Below are positions 13,843 through 14,561 of a stretch of 14,561 nt of DNA, in pieces. Each line of letters starts with the position of its first letter. Within the stretch, counting starts at the first letter, position 1. The stretch covers positions 1 to 14,561 of the forward strand of contig DATKEK010000119.1 in NCBI GenBank assembly GCA_035512195.1, given 5' to 3'. A program made the translations under genes and the position numbers. A model generated the notes under the pieces. It saw only the letters and a program-made list of their open reading frames with translations. It searched no databases and was not told the origin of the DNA. The DNA is from DATKEK01 sp035512195. Lineage in GTDB: Bacteria > Pseudomonadota > Gammaproteobacteria > Burkholderiales > Eutrophovitaceae.

Positions 13843-13977
13843 ATGATTCCGGGTGAGCTTGAAACCATGGAGAGCGAGATCAGCAAAGACGCAATGAACG
13901 CAACGCACGCAACGAACAAGAAAACCTGTTTTGTATCTATCTCATTGTTCTTTGCGTTCTTGGCGCCTTTGCGGTGA
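13843..13977 (+). pseudogene. Duplicated ureB start opening a 44-codon frame
   Basis: The sequence around this ATG (13830-13866) matches the true ureB start region (13984-14020) at 27 of 37 positions, including an identical GCAATGATTCC. Translation begins MIPGELE, like UreB MIPGEIK, then leaves homology and reads through inverted repeat copy 5, ending APLR-stop at 13975-13977, 19 bp before the true ureB ATG. It is in a different frame from ureB. It is best read as a vestige of a duplication made when the repeat arrived. Whether it is translated is unknown; a GGGG upstream could act as a weak ribosome binding site. Confidence 0.65.
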
Positions 13978-13979
13978 AC
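13881..13979. repeat. Heptamer-armed inverted repeat, copy 5 (CTTTGCG type)
   Basis: The right arm (about 13950-13979) reads CTTTGCG, CTTGGCG, CTTTGCG, separated by two and one bases, and ends GGTGAA. The left arm from 13881 (GCAAAGACGCAATGAACGCAA...) is more degenerate but keeps CAAAGACGC and ACGCAA units. AAAAC/GTTTT lies at the inner end, as in copy 4. It lies between the two copies of the ureB start region. Confidence 0.72.
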
Positions 13980-13996
13980 ATGCTTTGGAGAGTGCA

Positions 13997-14302
13997 ATGA
14001 TTCCAGGTGAGATCAAGACGCAGGCAGGTGAGATCGATATCAACGCCGGCCGCAAAACCATCGAGCTCAAGGTCGCCAACGGTGGAGACCGGCCGATACA
14101 GGTCGGGTCGCACTACCACTTTTACGAGACCAACGACGCGCTGCAGTTCGAGCGCGACAGGGCGCGCGGCTACCGTCTCAACATCCCATCGGGCACCGCG
14201 GTGCGCTTCGAGCCGGGGCAGAGCCGCACGGTCGAACTGGTGGAGTACGGCGGCGCAAAAACCGTGTACGGGTTTCAGGGGAAAGTGATGGGGAAAGTCT
14301 GA
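13997..14302 (+). CDS. ureB: Urease beta subunit UreB
   Basis: UreB is the second small structural subunit of urease and packs on the outside of the UreC trimer. The ATG at 13997 gives 101 residues, the standard size. It opens MIPGEIKTQAGEIDINAG and contains ELKVANGGDRPIQVGSHYHF, the conserved core, followed by ALQFERDRARGYRLNIPSGT, AVRFEPGQSRTVELV and GGAKTVYGFQGKVMG. GGAGAG seven nt upstream supports this start over any codon in the preceding repeat. Its stop overlaps the ureC start (TGATG), so ureB and ureC are coupled. The 459-bp gap to ureA is abnormal, and a diverged copy of its first bases lies 154 bp upstream. Confidence 0.96.
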   Translation: MIPGEIKTQAGEIDINAGRKTIELKVANGGDRPIQVGSHYHFYETNDALQFERDRARGYRLNIPSGTAVRFEPGQSRTVELVEYGGAKTVYGFQGKVMGKV

Positions 14303-14561
14303 TGACACGCAGCGTTGGCAGGCAGGCTTATGCCGAGATGTTCGGCCCGACCACGGGAGACACCGTCCGGCTGGCCGACACCGAGCTGTGGATTTCGGTC
14401 GAGCGCGACTACACGACCTACGGCGAGGAGGTGAAGTTCGGCGGCGGCAAGGTCATTCGCGACGGCATGGGACAGAGCCAGCGCCGCGCGCATGAAGTGG
14501 CCGATACGGTCATTACCAACGCGCTGATCGTCGATTACTGGGGCATCGTCAAGGCGGACGT
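14302..14561 (+). CDS. ureC: Urease alpha subunit UreC, N-terminal part
   Basis: UreC is the catalytic subunit of urease and carries the dinickel centre. Only the first 86 codons are present; the gene continues past the right edge. The product begins MTRSVGRQAYAEMFGPTTGD and contains TVRLADTELWISVERDYTTY, GEEVKFGGGKVIRDGMGQSQ and ADTVITNALIVDYWGIVKAD. This is the invariant N-terminal beta-rich domain of UreC. The nickel-binding histidines, carbamylated lysine and active-site flap lie beyond the window, so catalytic integrity cannot be checked. The start overlaps the ureB stop by one base. The closely spaced ATG codons are resolved by the family's usual opening a few residues before YAEMFGPT. 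Confidence 0.96.
   Translation, partial: MTRSVGRQAYAEMFGPTTGDTVRLADTELWISVERDYTTYGEEVKFGGGKVIRDGMGQSQRRAHEVADTVITNALIVDYWGIVKAD

Larger units (their letters stand above)
13538..13996. other. Repeat-filled spacer between ureA and ureB
   Basis: This 459-bp gap holds no real gene. In order it contains a CTTTGCG-type inverted repeat (13548-13618), a MITE-like element (13624-13824), a diverged copy of the ureB start region (13830-13866) opening a 44-codon ORF, and a second CTTTGCG-type inverted repeat (13881-13979). The motif AAAGTG occurs at 13540-13545, 13617-13622 and 13824-13829, that is, at the boundary of each of the first two elements. Deleting 13546-13829 would leave a 21-bp spacer from the ureA stop to the first ureB-like ATG. 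Confidence 0.8.

Overview
The window looks like a high-GC betaproteobacterial chromosome segment (family level not resolvable by eye). Three things point this way: a lexA-imuA-imuB-dnaE2 SOS mutagenesis cassette, a LexA protein collinear with the E. coli one under a CTGT-N8-ACAG box, and a urtABCDE-ureDABC gene order. All assignments come from reading motifs and protein sequence; no database search was run.

Left half, all on the minus strand, read right to left: lexA (start 6203), imuA, imuB, dnaE2, then the first 26 codons of a PatB/MalY-type C-S lyase that runs off the left edge. The only SOS box seen (6221-6236) overlaps the lexA -10 element. No separate box was found before imuA, so lexA and the mutasome genes are probably one LexA-autoregulated unit. 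ImuA, ImuB and DnaE2 together form a damage-inducible translesion synthesis complex.

Right half, all on the plus strand: urtA-urtB-urtC-urtD-urtE, an ATP-driven high-affinity urea importer, then ureD, ureA, ureB and the start of ureC. Together these import urea and hydrolyse it to ammonia. Upstream of urtA lie a textbook sigma-54 -24/-12 promoter and a good NtrC-type palindrome, implying induction by nitrogen limitation. A strong intrinsic terminator sits between urtA and urtB. UrtC/urtD and urtE/ureD overlap by ATGA, so importer and urease genes are directly coupled.

The unexpected content is in the spacers. Five spacers or part-spacers hold long imperfect inverted repeats whose arms are built from about three CTTGGTG or CTTTGCG heptamers, one or two bases apart, ending in GGTGGTT or GGTGAA. 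They sit between dnaE2 and patB, lexA and imuA, urtD and urtE, and twice between ureA and ureB. The 459-bp ureA-ureB gap also contains a 201-bp MITE-like element with 25-bp terminal inverted repeats and a 6-bp flanking direct repeat, and a diverged duplicate of the ureB start. Removing these insertions leaves an ordinary gap of about 21 bp, so the spacer appears to be a stack of successive small insertions inside an essential part of the urease operon.
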